A stretch of 64,000 bases of DNA from Anaerolineaceae bacterium (GTDB lineage: Bacteria; Chloroflexota; Anaerolineae; Aggregatilineales; Phototrophicaceae): NCBI GenBank assembly GCA_002702065.1, contig NZXX01000013.1, positions 62,001-126,000 of the forward strand, given 5' to 3'. The position numbers were made by a program, and so were the translations under genes. The notes under the pieces are model-generated. The model was not told the DNA's origin and made no database searches. It was given only the letters and a program-made list of their open reading frames with translations. Below, piece by piece: positions 44,877-52,677 of the stretch (its first letter is position 1; every line of letters starts with the position of its first letter).

Positions 44877-44928
44877 TATAATTCGGGCTTCGTAGACACC
44901 GTGAACACCCCTTAGGGTTGTGTATAAT
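44877..44928 (+). promoter_or_regulatory. Two TATAAT boxes upstream of the methyltransferase gene
   Basis: Consensus TATAAT hexamers at 44877-44882 and 44923-44928 lie 84 and 38 bases before the ATG. Neither has a good -35 at the usual spacing. One or both may be used as -10 elements. Confidence 0.3.
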
Positions 44929-44965
44929 CCGTGCGCAGATTCCGTTACACCAATGAGCCGCAACC

Positions 44966-45724
44966 ATGAACCCGGACGACCTTCTCAAACAATGGCAGCA
45001 GGAAGAACAGGAACCCTTCGAGGGATGGGATTTCAGCTACCTCAACGGGCGAATGTTCCATGATGAACCGTCGTGGTCCTACGAGCAGCGGGCAGCGGCG
45101 CTCATGCAAAACGCAGCGGCCCTGCTCGACATGGATACGGGCGGCGGGGAACGCCTGCTCGGTCTGCGTGAACACTGGCCGGCGCGGGTCGTCGCCACCG
45201 AGGGGTATCCGCCCAATATCCGGCTGGCTGATGACCGCCTGCGCCCGTTGGGGGTCACGGTGGTCCCGATGGAGTCATCTGACTACACGCAAATGCCGTT
45301 CGCCGATGCCGCGTTTGACCTGGTGCTGAACCGGCACGGCGCGTTCAATGCTGCCGACTGCGCGCGCGTGCTGGCACCCGGCGGAACCTTTCTGACACGG
45401 CAGGTGCATGGCCTGTGGGCGCAGGATTTGCTGGCCGTTTTTGGCGCGACTCCCCAATGGCCGGATTCCACCCCGGCGAAATATGTCCCCCGGCTGGAAA
45501 CTGCCGGGCTGACCATCGTCGATGTGCAGGACTGGCAGGGCGAGCTGCGCTTCGCGGACGTTGGGGCGATTGTCTACTATCTGAAAGCGGTCCCCTGGCT
45601 GGTGCCGGATTTCAGCGTGCGCAATCATGCGGCCCAACTGCTGGACCTGCAAGCGCGGCTCGATGCCGGTGACAGGCTGGTGTTCGAAGCGCGCAATTAC
45701 CTGATCGAAGCCCGCAAACCTTAA
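44966..45724 (+). CDS. Class I SAM-dependent methyltransferase
   Basis: 252 aa. The SAM-binding core is seen in ALLDMDTGGGERLLGLRE, VVATEGYPPNIRLA, YTQMPFADAAFDLVLNRHGA and ECARVLAPGGTFLTRQV-like DCARVLAPGGTFLTRQV. The Gly-rich loop DTGGGE replaces the usual E-x-G-x-G-x-G, as in a branch of these methyltransferases. The N-terminal WDFSYLNGRM segment is shared by close relatives. Substrate unknown. Confidence 0.85.
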   Translation: MNPDDLLKQWQQEEQEPFEGWDFSYLNGRMFHDEPSWSYEQRAAALMQNAAALLDMDTGGGERLLGLREHWPARVVATEGYPPNIRLADDRLRPLGVTVVPMESSDYTQMPFADAAFDLVLNRHGAFNAADCARVLAPGGTFLTRQVHGLWAQDLLAVFGATPQWPDSTPAKYVPRLETAGLTIVDVQDWQGELRFADVGAIVYYLKAVPWLVPDFSVRNHAAQLLDLQARLDAGDRLVFEARNYLIEARKP

Positions 45725-45757
45725 CGATGCACCCCACTGCTGAGGAGCAAATTACCC

Positions 45758-46150
45758 ATGTTTGACGACAAAACCCGTGCATTCCTTCAGAAGCCGCTGC
45801 TGGCCCGCATGTCCACCATCGACCCCGACGGTTACCCGCATACCGTGCCCGTCTGGTTTCTGCTGGATGGCGACGAACTGGCGATCATCGCCGTGCGCCA
45901 GACGCGCAAAATCGGCCACATTCAGGCCAACCCTAAAGGCTGCGTCAGCATCGGCGGCGATTCGGGTGATGGAGGCGGTTATCTGCTCAAGGGGACGTTC
46001 AGCATCCACGAAGACACCGATCAGGCATGGACGCGCAAGCTGTGCTACCAGTATGAATCACCGGAAAAAGCCGAGCGCGACATCGCCGACTGGGCTGACC
46101 TGGATATGATCGTGCTGCGTTTCAAACCGGAGCAGGTGCTGGTTGTGTGA
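45758..46150 (+). CDS. Pyridoxamine-5'-phosphate-oxidase-like (PPOX) flavin/F420-binding protein
   Basis: 130 aa split-barrel protein: FLQKPLLARMSTIDPDGYPH, TVPVWFLLDGDELAIIAVRQ, TRKIGHIQANPKGCVSIGGD and LDMIVLRFKPEQVLVV. Family members bind FMN or F420, or sense flavin and heme. GAGGAG is upstream. Its last 45 bp are repeated at 46893-46937, downstream of the toxin-antitoxin pair. Confidence 0.88.
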   Translation: MFDDKTRAFLQKPLLARMSTIDPDGYPHTVPVWFLLDGDELAIIAVRQTRKIGHIQANPKGCVSIGGDSGDGGGYLLKGTFSIHEDTDQAWTRKLCYQYESPEKAERDIADWADLDMIVLRFKPEQVLVV

Positions 46151-46151
46151 G
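46107..46151 (+). repeat. Direct repeat: end of the PPOX gene, copy 1
   Basis: The 45 bp starting TGATCGTGCTGCGTTTCAAA match 46893-46937 with three mismatches, including the shared stop codon. The two copies bracket the MNT-HEPN module. Confidence 0.85.
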
Positions 46152-46187
46152 ATGCGACCGCTGAAAGCCAATACCTCGACAGGCGGG

Positions 46188-46193
46188 TATAAT
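46188..46193 (+). promoter_or_regulatory. TATAAT -10 candidate upstream of the MNT-HEPN pair
   Basis: A consensus TATAAT lies 27 bases before the MNT ATG, a plausible distance for a short leader. No clear -35 was found. Confidence 0.35.
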
Positions 46194-46219
46194 AATAAAA
46201 ATTCGCGGAGATTGGCCTT

Positions 46220-46534
46220 ATGAGCAATAGGACGAAATCCATCCTTTCGTTGGACAACTTACGTTCGCGACGCCATGAAATCCTGGCGATTGCTGCCCGG
46301 CATGGTGCTTCAAATGTGCGTGTCTTTGGCAGTGTCGCCCGTGATGAAGCTACCACCAGCAGCGATGTGGACTTGTTAGTCGATCAGGATTGGTCTCGGT
46401 TATCCAGTTGGGGCGGCATGGGTTTAATCGTCGAACTGGAAGATCTGCTGGATTGCAAGGTCGATGTGACAACCGTTGACGAACTCAAACCGCTGATCCG
46501 CCAGCGCGTAATACGGGAAGCGGTTCCGCTGTGA
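46220..46534 (+). CDS. MNT-type nucleotidyltransferase antitoxin
   Basis: 104 aa minimal nucleotidyltransferase. The active site is VRVFGSVARDEATTSSDVDL (GSxxR...SDxD), with a later Asp in LDCKVDVTTVD. In MntA-HepT systems such proteins neutralise the HEPN RNase toxin by adding AMP to a Tyr next to its active site. The gene overlaps the following HEPN gene by GTGA, the standard arrangement. Confidence 0.9.
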   Translation: MSNRTKSILSLDNLRSRRHEILAIAARHGASNVRVFGSVARDEATTSSDVDLLVDQDWSRLSSWGGMGLIVELEDLLDCKVDVTTVDELKPLIRQRVIREAVPL

Positions 46535-46755
46535 GCACACGCGATGATCGTGCTTTCGTCGAAGATATGCTAACACGGATTGACCTGGCACAGGAATTTA
46601 CCGCCTTCCGCAATTTTGTCATTCACGTCTATTGGAACATCAAGCTAGAGCGTATCTGGGAAATCGTTGAAAACGATCTACCGACCCTGAAAGTCCAGCT
46701 TCAGAACCTTCTTGGAACGTTGCCCGATCACGAAACGGACGGTAAATCCACCTGA
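46531..46755 (+). CDS. Shortened HEPN (HepT/DUF86-like) toxin
   Basis: 74 aa, against about 110-140 for the family. The N-terminal helix (RDDRAFVEDMLTRIDLAQEF) runs directly into FRNFVIHVYWNIKLERIWEI, which holds the R-x4-H-x-Y RNase/AMPylation motif, then ENDLPTLKVQLQNLL. The roughly 40 residues that normally separate them (the EIxGEA...PDxPW region) are absent without a frameshift. Either an in-frame deletion has inactivated the toxin or it is a minimal variant. GTG start, translationally coupled to the antitoxin. Confidence 0.75.
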   Translation: MSTRDDRAFVEDMLTRIDLAQEFTAFRNFVIHVYWNIKLERIWEIVENDLPTLKVQLQNLLGTLPDHETDGKST

Positions 46756-46892
46756 AAGAAACCGTTTCGCTGTTCGATGCGGCCCGGATGGAGACGCACA
46801 AAGCATCGCCACGATTCCGCTGGACAGATTCACAGCCAATGGCACGGCACCGGTGATCCTGATCTTTTCATAGTGGGGATTGTCGCAGTTGC

Positions 46893-46937
46893 TGATCGTG
46901 CTGCGCTTCAAACCGGAGCAGGTGCTGGGCGTGTGAG
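46893..46937 (+). repeat. Direct repeat: end of the PPOX gene, copy 2
   Basis: Encodes IVLRFKPEQVLGV and a stop, differing from the real gene end (IVLRFKPEQVLVV) by three bases in 45. The frame is closed by a TAG at 46871-46873, so it is a remnant, not a gene. Confidence 0.8.
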
Positions 46938-47015
46938 TTGTGCCCCTGGCGGGCAATGCTAGAATATCGGCTGCGGGTAAAGATTTATCACCACGTGTCC
47001 AAAACAGGCGGCAAC

Positions 47016-47048
47016 AAAAAACCGGGGCGCTCGTCTGAGCAACCCCGG
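47016..47048 (-). terminator. Rho-independent terminator of the orphan SBP gene
   Basis: On the minus strand CCGGGG (47048-47043) pairs with CCCCGG (47027-47022) and is followed by six T residues, 15 bp after the SBP stop. Confidence 0.8.
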
Positions 47049-47063
47049 CGGTGATGCTGCGAT

Positions 47064-48974
47064 CTACTCGCTGATGTACCACTGTTCCGGGTAGTACGGC
47101 GGGTAGAAGTTGGTGTCTGCACCCCAGAAGATGCCTTCTTCGGGCACGTTGTGCAGCCGGTTACTGACGACAATCGGAGTCGGCCACATGCCAATCGTCC
47201 CGATCATCGGCAGTTCGTTGGCGAAGTAGGAGAAGTATGCCTCCGCCAGCCGGTTATATTCATCCGAACCAAAGTCCGTCTTCTGCCAATCCTTGAAGAT
47301 GGTATCCAGTTCCTTGATCTCGTCCGGCGGCTCGATGCCTTCGGCGCCATCGGTCGTCAGCCAGAGCGCCCACTGACCGCCCCACCGCTGCTGGTCCGGT
47401 GTCTGGAAACCCCAGAACAGCGGATCCGCACGGCCAAAACGACCCGCACGCCCCAGATGCCAGGTGGCGATTTCGAGTTCATTGGCCAGATGACGCTGGT
47501 TGAACAGGCTGCCCTCGGTCAGGCGGCAGATCGCTTCGATGCCGAGTTCGACGTAATCGTTGGCGACCAGTTCACAGGCGGCCTGCTTGCTGCCTTCCAG
47601 CACGCCGATCTCAATCAGCAGGCTCAGACGTTCACCGTCCGGGCGCAGCCGGAAGCCGTCACCATCGCGTTCGGTCAATCCCAGCGAATCGAGGATTTCG
47701 TTGGCGCGGTCCGGGTCGTACTCGACATACTGCGTCTTCCATTCGTCCCGCACATACACGTTACCGGGCATGGGAAGCGCCGGATACGGCTGACCCAGAC
47801 CAAAGTAGAGTGCTTCGTTCATGCGGTCACGGTTGATGCCTACCGACAGCGCGATGCGGAAATCGAGGTTGTTGAACAGGTCACGCAGCACCTCATCCTG
47901 CACCGTGCGGTTCGGCATCAGCGCGAGATCGGCGGTACGGATCTGGCTGGCGATCAGCGTGCGATAGTCGCCGTCCGCTTCGTTGGCACGGTACACCGGC
48001 AGATCAGCGGCATTCAGATAGTAGCCTTCAAAGTCTAGATCGCCGGAGCTGGCCCGCAGCGTCATGGTTTCCTGATCGCTGATGATCGACACGCTGACAC
48101 GGTCGATATAGGGCAGCTGCTTGCCTTCGGGGTCCACCGCATGATAGTACGGGTTGCGCACGAAGATCACCCGGTCGGTCGATTCTTCTTCGGGGATCCA
48201 CTTGTACAGCCAGGGACGATCTTCGTCGTACTGGCGGGTCGGGTTCAGATGCGCCTGGAAAGCCTGCACCCAGTTTTCAAAGCCTTCTTCTTCAGCCAGC
48301 TGCGCCGCGTTTTCGTTGTAGTCGGCGTGCCACTGCTGGAGATAGTGCTTGGGGGCCATGAAGCCGGGGTCCGCCGAGAACCAGGTACGGCCCAGACGGT
48401 CCAGCACAATCGGGTATGGCTGCGGGAACGTGATCTTCAGCACAGTCGGGCTGACCTGCTCGAAGACGGTTTCGCCATCGGCAAAGCGCCAGAAGCTGCC
48501 CGGTCCATTGGGGCTGATTTCCGCGTTGTTGGCCACGTCATTCCACCAGAACATAATGTCATCGGTGGTAAACGGTGCGCCATCCGACCATTTGTGCCCT
48601 TCGCGCAGGGTGATGGTGAACTCGGTCAGGTCGTCGTTGAACGCATAGTCCTTGGCAATGTCGTTCGTGATATTCACCGCTTCCTGATCGTACAGGAACA
48701 GACCAGACTGCCGCAGCGTCGAAGCGCTCCACAGGCTGCTGGCGTTGGCGTCCGCAAACCGCAGCGTGCCGCCATACTCACCAATTTCGCCGACCGGCTC
48801 CACAACCAGCGGTTCGGCGGGCAGGCGTTCAGCCAGGGGCGGCAGCTCATTCGCCTCCACCATTTCCGTCAGCATGGGCGACTCCTGATAGGTCATATCC
48901 TGCGCCGAAACGCCAGACAGGACCGCCAGCAGTGCCAGCAGACTCAGTGCCCAAACCAATTTTGATTTCGACAT
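47064..48974 (-). CDS. Orphan peptide-type ABC substrate-binding protein
   Basis: 636 aa SBP_bac_5 family protein. The signal peptide ends VLSGVSA|QDMTY without a lipobox. Family features are TITLREGHKWSDGAPFTTDD, FRIALSVGINRDRMNEALY and PDRANEILDSLGL. The N-terminal extension EVGEIGEYGGTL-like VGEIGEYGGTLRFADANA is typical of the larger subgroup. No permease or ATPase is adjacent, and it is closed by its own terminator. The upstream same-strand gene is a sulfatase. GGGAGGAATATAG gives the ribosome site. Confidence 0.94.
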   Translation of the reverse strand: MSKSKLVWALSLLALLAVLSGVSAQDMTYQESPMLTEMVEANELPPLAERLPAEPLVVEPVGEIGEYGGTLRFADANASSLWSASTLRQSGLFLYDQEAVNITNDIAKDYAFNDDLTEFTITLREGHKWSDGAPFTTDDIMFWWNDVANNAEISPNGPGSFWRFADGETVFEQVSPTVLKITFPQPYPIVLDRLGRTWFSADPGFMAPKHYLQQWHADYNENAAQLAEEEGFENWVQAFQAHLNPTRQYDEDRPWLYKWIPEEESTDRVIFVRNPYYHAVDPEGKQLPYIDRVSVSIISDQETMTLRASSGDLDFEGYYLNAADLPVYRANEADGDYRTLIASQIRTADLALMPNRTVQDEVLRDLFNNLDFRIALSVGINRDRMNEALYFGLGQPYPALPMPGNVYVRDEWKTQYVEYDPDRANEILDSLGLTERDGDGFRLRPDGERLSLLIEIGVLEGSKQAACELVANDYVELGIEAICRLTEGSLFNQRHLANELEIATWHLGRAGRFGRADPLFWGFQTPDQQRWGGQWALWLTTDGAEGIEPPDEIKELDTIFKDWQKTDFGSDEYNRLAEAYFSYFANELPMIGTIGMWPTPIVVSNRLHNVPEEGIFWGADTNFYPPYYPEQWYISE

Positions 48975-49040
48975 CTATATTCCTCCCTAAATATTTTCCA
49001 GAAAAATGCAAGCTTAATAGCTGAGCCTTGGGTGCCGGGC

Positions 49041-49053
49041 CATCACCTCCTTT
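49041..49053 (-). promoter_or_regulatory. AGGAGGTG leader element upstream of SBP gene, copy c
   Basis: On the minus strand AAAGGAGGTGATG, with AGGAGG beginning 77 bases before the SBP start at 48974. The ATG abutting it opens a nine-codon ORF (MARHPRLSY), though the spacing is too tight for normal initiation. Compare 12206 and 56937. Confidence 0.4.
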
Positions 49054-49090
49054 CGTTGGATTACGCGCACGCCGGATGAAGGGCCAGACC

Positions 49091-50485
49091 TCACAACAGG
49101 TGCAGGCTGGCGCGTTCCTTCTCGACGGTTTCGAACCAGTTTTCGAGCGTAGTTTTCATGCGATTTAGTCTGTCCGGCTGCTGGGCCGACAGGTCATTGG
49201 CTTCGTAGGGATCATCGTTGATGTTATAGAGCTGGGGCGCACCGGGTTCGGACAGCGTGCGCGCTACCGGCGGGTTGGCAACTGGTTCCAGCAGGTGCGG
49301 ACGGTGCATATTCTGGTGATAGTCTTCGTTGTCCGAAGCCAGCTTGACCATCGCCTCCGGGATGCGCGGCCAGTACAGCTTCCAGTCACCATCGCGCATG
49401 GCGGCATTGCACTGCCCCACCGGGTCATAGCGGTTGTACTGCCAGAAACGCTGAGCCGGCACCACGCCGGTTTCGCCCTGCAAGGTGGCCAGTTGGTTCA
49501 GCCCGTCCAGCGGCAGGTCCGGCAGGGTCGAGATGCCACAGGCCGCCATCAGCGTCGGCAGCCAGTCCGTGAAGTGCACCATATCGTGGTATTCCATGTT
49601 GGCGGGCAGGCCATCGCGCCAGCGCAGCAGCGCCGGAACGCGGATGCCGCCTTCGAGCACGTCCTGCTTCATCCCCCGAAATGGCCCGTTAAAGCGCGCC
49701 ATGCTCATGACTTCGCCATCCAGCCGGTCATTGCCCAGCCAGGGGCCATTATCGCTGGTGAACAGAATGATGGTGTTGTCGTCCAGCCCACGCGCCGCCA
49801 GCGTATCCAGAATCCGACCGATGCCGCTGTCCATCCGCTGGATCATGGCGTAAAGCGTGGCCACCGCCGGGTTGATGCTGTCATTTTCCAGCAATGGCTG
49901 AACCTCATCCGCCGGGGCTTGCAGCGGATTATGCGGAGCATTGTAAGCGACATACAGAAAGAACGGGTCGTGCGTGTGGCGTTCGATAAACTGGACGGCT
50001 TCGTCGGTGAACACCTCGGTCAGGTAGGTGCCATCGCTGTGTTGGGGCTGGCTGTTGCGCTCGATGACCCAATCCCAGTAGCCCATACCGCCATTGAGAA
50101 AGCCGCAAAATTCATCAAAGCCGCGATTGTTGGGGTGATAGCGCATATCGTGCAGGCCGTTGTGCCACTTGCCAACCATGCCCGTCGCATAACCGGCCTG
50201 TTTGAACACATCGGCAATGGTCGCTTCGTGCAAAGCGATGCGGTCCAGCCCACGGTTGGATTCGACAGAGATGGCACCAGTGCGGTGATTGTAGCGTCCG
50301 GTCAGCAGCGAGGCGCGCGCGGGGGCACATAACGGTGAGCCGGAATAATGCTGGTTGAGGCGCACCCCTTCCCCGGCCAGTCGATTGAGGTGCGGCGTGC
50401 GTAGTGCGGCATTACCGTAAATTTCCAGATCGCCATAGCCCAGATCATCCGCAAGAAAAACAACTACGTTGGGCCTCGGCATCAT
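49091..50485 (-). CDS. Sulfatase (arylsulfatase family)
   Basis: 464 aa type I sulfatase. The metal site is NVVVFLADDLGYGD. The formylglycine motif is C53-A-P-A-R in SGSPLCAPARASLLTGRYNH. FTSDNGPWLGNDR holds the second Asp/Asn pair and FRGMKQDVLEGGIRVPALL is typical of arylsulfatase A-like members. There is no signal peptide. The start at 50485 follows GGAG; a second ATG one codon later is possible. It shares only the general fold with the sulfatase at 2988. A TGGTATACCA palindrome lies upstream. Confidence 0.93.
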   Translation of the reverse strand: MMPRPNVVVFLADDLGYGDLEIYGNAALRTPHLNRLAGEGVRLNQHYSGSPLCAPARASLLTGRYNHRTGAISVESNRGLDRIALHEATIADVFKQAGYATGMVGKWHNGLHDMRYHPNNRGFDEFCGFLNGGMGYWDWVIERNSQPQHSDGTYLTEVFTDEAVQFIERHTHDPFFLYVAYNAPHNPLQAPADEVQPLLENDSINPAVATLYAMIQRMDSGIGRILDTLAARGLDDNTIILFTSDNGPWLGNDRLDGEVMSMARFNGPFRGMKQDVLEGGIRVPALLRWRDGLPANMEYHDMVHFTDWLPTLMAACGISTLPDLPLDGLNQLATLQGETGVVPAQRFWQYNRYDPVGQCNAAMRDGDWKLYWPRIPEAMVKLASDNEDYHQNMHRPHLLEPVANPPVARTLSEPGAPQLYNINDDPYEANDLSAQQPDRLNRMKTTLENWFETVEKERASLHLL

Positions 50486-50541
50486 ACATTCTCCAAGATT
50501 AAAATATTCCAAAAAAGGAAATTTATCTAATATTTCATATA

Positions 50542-50551
50542 TGGTATACCA
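50542..50551. promoter_or_regulatory. TGGTATACCA palindrome, candidate GntR/FCD operator
   Basis: A perfect 10-bp palindrome in AT-rich DNA 57-66 bp upstream of the sulfatase start. It resembles the T-G-G-T-x-x-A-C-C-A cores bound by FCD-type GntR regulators. One such regulator is in this window (19729), but no link is shown. Confidence 0.4.
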
Positions 50552-50721
50552 AAAAATACATAAATGCGAATTTTAGCCGTGCACTATCCCAAACGCTGCG
50601 GGAGGGGTCTGCATGCACGGAAACCCAAAACGCCTGCCCCATTCTTGAGCAAGCGCTTCGTACGAGCGATTTTCATATATGCAAGGGACTTATGCTGGTT
50701 CAAAAAAGGTAGTGATTGAAG

Positions 50722-50805
50722 ACCTCACCCCGTCTCGCTACGTGATCCACCCCCTCTCCATTGATGGAGAGGGGAAAGTCAACCGTAGGTTGGCAGGGGT
50801 GAGGT
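50722..50805. repeat. Dispersed palindromic repeat, copy 3
   Basis: ACCTCACCCC to GGGGTGAGGT, 84 bp, with inner CCCCCTCTCCATTGATGGAG-AGGGG hairpin. The right arm differs from copies 1 and 2, carrying GTCAACCGTAGGTTG with a small inverted repeat. Confidence 0.8.
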
Positions 50806-50881
50806 AAAGTCAACGATTAGGAATTGAAATGTAAGCCGACATAAGGCCCTTATCTCGCGCAGCAACTATCGGCTGTTTGCC

Positions 50882-51169
50882 CTAGATATAGTCATCGCGC
50901 TTGGGTTTTTCGGGGGTGTCATCGGTCCACCAATCGGTGTCATGCCGCTTGGCTTTCTCCCACCCGCCATAACCACGCCGGCAGCTGCGCGTCGCCCAGA
51001 AGATCAGCCCAAGTACCAGCAGCGGAACCCACAACCCCGTTTTAAACACCATAAACAGCAGGAAAAAGCCAAACAGCATCGCAAACGGGGGGAGGAAAAA
51101 GCCGGGATGCCCACGTCGCCAGTGCCCGCCATGCTGCCAGTGCATTCTCGGATTATGCCGGTAGTCCAT
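50882..51169 (-). CDS. Small His-rich membrane protein
   Basis: 95 aa. A His/Arg/Trp-rich N-terminus (RHNPRMHWQHGGHWRRGHPG) precedes two hydrophobic segments (FFLPPFAMLFGFFLLFMVF and LWVPLLVLGLIFWAT) and a charged tail. AAAGGAGCATG is upstream. Unrecognised; the His cluster might bind metal, but that is only suggested by composition. Confidence 0.65.
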   Translation of the reverse strand: MDYRHNPRMHWQHGGHWRRGHPGFFLPPFAMLFGFFLLFMVFKTGLWVPLLVLGLIFWATRSCRRGYGGWEKAKRHDTDWWTDDTPEKPKRDDYI

Positions 51170-51268
51170 GAATCATGCTCCTTTTATACGCGTTCCATCT
51201 AGGAATCTGTACGAAGGGGCCGCGCCAAAGTTCTGTGCGGGGGGTCAAAACTACCCAAAAGTATAGGT

Positions 51269-51309
51269 AAAAGGCTGCGACTCGTTGCTCGGTTGAGCGA
51301 GTCGCAGCC
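51269..51309 (-). terminator. Strong terminator after the L,D-transpeptidase gene
   Basis: GGCTGCGACTCG (51273-51284) pairs perfectly with CGAGTCGCAGCC (51298-51309). A further GCTC/GAGC pairing lies inside the loop, and TTTT follows on the minus strand. Confidence 0.75.
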
Positions 51310-51384
51310 TTCATATTGAGCATCTTCAGCACCAGCAAGGCTTGCCGGGCATAGACGGATCAGCCGGTTACCCGGTCGGCAGCC

Positions 51385-52473
51385 CTAAAGGCCGGTCGCG
51401 GTGACGCCGTATGTGCCGGAGCTGTAGACATACACATGATTCTCCAGTTCGCCATCGTCGTTCGGTTCCGCACCTTCCAGAAACCGGAAGACCCACTTGG
51501 CGTCGCTGATGGACAGATTGACGCAGCCGCGGCTCTGGCGATAGCCAAAATAATCGTGCCAGTAGGTGCCATGCAGGCTGATGCCTTCGTCAAAGTACAT
51601 GACCCAGGGGACGTTTTGCAGCGCATAGGCATTGGGCGCGCCCGTTGCACCGGACATACCATCCCGTTCTAGCCGTGCCCACACCGTGAACAGGCCCTCG
51701 TTGGTTTCTGTCCGGGCCAGCCCGCTGGAAATCAGCGTCGCATAAACCGGGGTGTCATCCTCATATGCCACCAGAGTCTGCTCGTACAGGTCCACCGCCA
51801 CCCAGCGCCCGGATACGCCTTCGGGACGTTCGACCGTCTGAACCTTCGCCACAAACCGCTGCTCCACCCACTGGTTCGGCCCGATCATATACCAGCGCCA
51901 ACCCTCTTCATCATGGGCGGTGGCAAAGATATTGACGCGTTCGTAACGCCGCAGAAAGCGCCCTGTTTCGGCATCCTGTGGCCCGCCGGGATAGCGCGAA
52001 ACGGGGATACTGCTCATATCCAGCACCCAGGCAAAGGGCAGCTCCACATCCTCGGTCAGCGTCACCCCTTTGAAGAATGACGGTTGGGTCCAGCGGGCAT
52101 CATCCTGCCGCAGCCAGCGCCCATCCACAATTTGCAACCACCCTTCCACGCTCAGGTCAACAGCGTGGACAAAGTTAAACCCGCGCGGAATCTCGCCGGT
52201 CACATTGCCACCGGGTCCATCGAAGGTCGGCACCGGGTCCGGCCCGACACGCCAGAAACTGTACGTATCCAGGGTGTAGCCATCGAAGGGGATTTCCTCG
52301 ACCAGAGGCCGGGGGAAAGCAGCGATCATGGCCGCGCAGGCTTCGCTCAATTCCCGGCCATCGTCGAATTCGGCGCAAACAGCCGGGTCATACGCGATAG
52401 GTTCTTCTGCCCCGACAGGCATGATGATGCTCAGGCAGAGCAAAATCCCCAGCAGTGCCAGCACTCGTTTCAT
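51385..52473 (-). CDS. L,D-transpeptidase (YkuD domain)
   Basis: 362 aa. A signal peptide (VLALLGILLCLSIIMPVGA) is followed by a region with an SH3-like fold (VGPDPVPTFDGPGGNVTGEI) and a C-terminal YkuD domain: RWVAVDLYEQTLVAYEDDTP, then GISLHGTYWHDYFGYRQ and the catalytic SRGCVNLSISDAKW. These enzymes make 3-3 peptidoglycan cross-links or attach proteins outside the membrane, so the organism probably has some peptidoglycan. The start at 52473 is 18 codons inside the ORF. A TATAAT promoter lies upstream and a strong terminator downstream, so it is a single-gene unit. Confidence 0.92.
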   Translation of the reverse strand: MKRVLALLGILLCLSIIMPVGAEEPIAYDPAVCAEFDDGRELSEACAAMIAAFPRPLVEEIPFDGYTLDTYSFWRVGPDPVPTFDGPGGNVTGEIPRGFNFVHAVDLSVEGWLQIVDGRWLRQDDARWTQPSFFKGVTLTEDVELPFAWVLDMSSIPVSRYPGGPQDAETGRFLRRYERVNIFATAHDEEGWRWYMIGPNQWVEQRFVAKVQTVERPEGVSGRWVAVDLYEQTLVAYEDDTPVYATLISSGLARTETNEGLFTVWARLERDGMSGATGAPNAYALQNVPWVMYFDEGISLHGTYWHDYFGYRQSRGCVNLSISDAKWVFRFLEGAEPNDDGELENHVYVYSSGTYGVTATGL

Positions 52474-52567
52474 TGTTTGATTACCCTCATCCATACCGAT
52501 AGTAGATTGCCCATACCAGCAGAACATTTGCCAGACTCATAGCCCGGCCCAACGTCACAAACACGGC

Positions 52568-52597
52568 ATTATAGCGGCACCGGCAGCACAGCGGCAA
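52568..52597 (-). promoter_or_regulatory. Promoter of the L,D-transpeptidase gene
   Basis: On the minus strand TTGCCG and a consensus TATAAT are separated by 18 bases, giving a leader of roughly 85-90 nt before the ATG at 52473. This is the best sigma70-like promoter seen in the window. Confidence 0.5.
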
Positions 52598-52677
52598 GCA
52601 GCAAGCCCTGCCCGGTAGGGCAATCGTTGAGCAAAATGCAAGGATGGATAAGGGAAGTCCGAAACGGTCTTCGACGG

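Larger units (their letters stand above)
46756..47063. other. Intergenic region with gene debris and a terminator
   Basis: This 308-bp gap between the HEPN gene and the SBP gene holds the second copy of the PPOX gene end (46893-46937) and the terminator of the minus-strand SBP gene. The rest (46756-46892) resembles no gene. Confidence 0.5.
50486..50881. other. Intergenic region with operator-like palindrome and dispersed repeat
   Basis: This 396-bp gap contains an AT-rich 90 bp next to the sulfatase start with a TGGTATACCA palindrome, then the repeat at 50722-50805. No gene was seen in the remainder. Confidence 0.5.
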
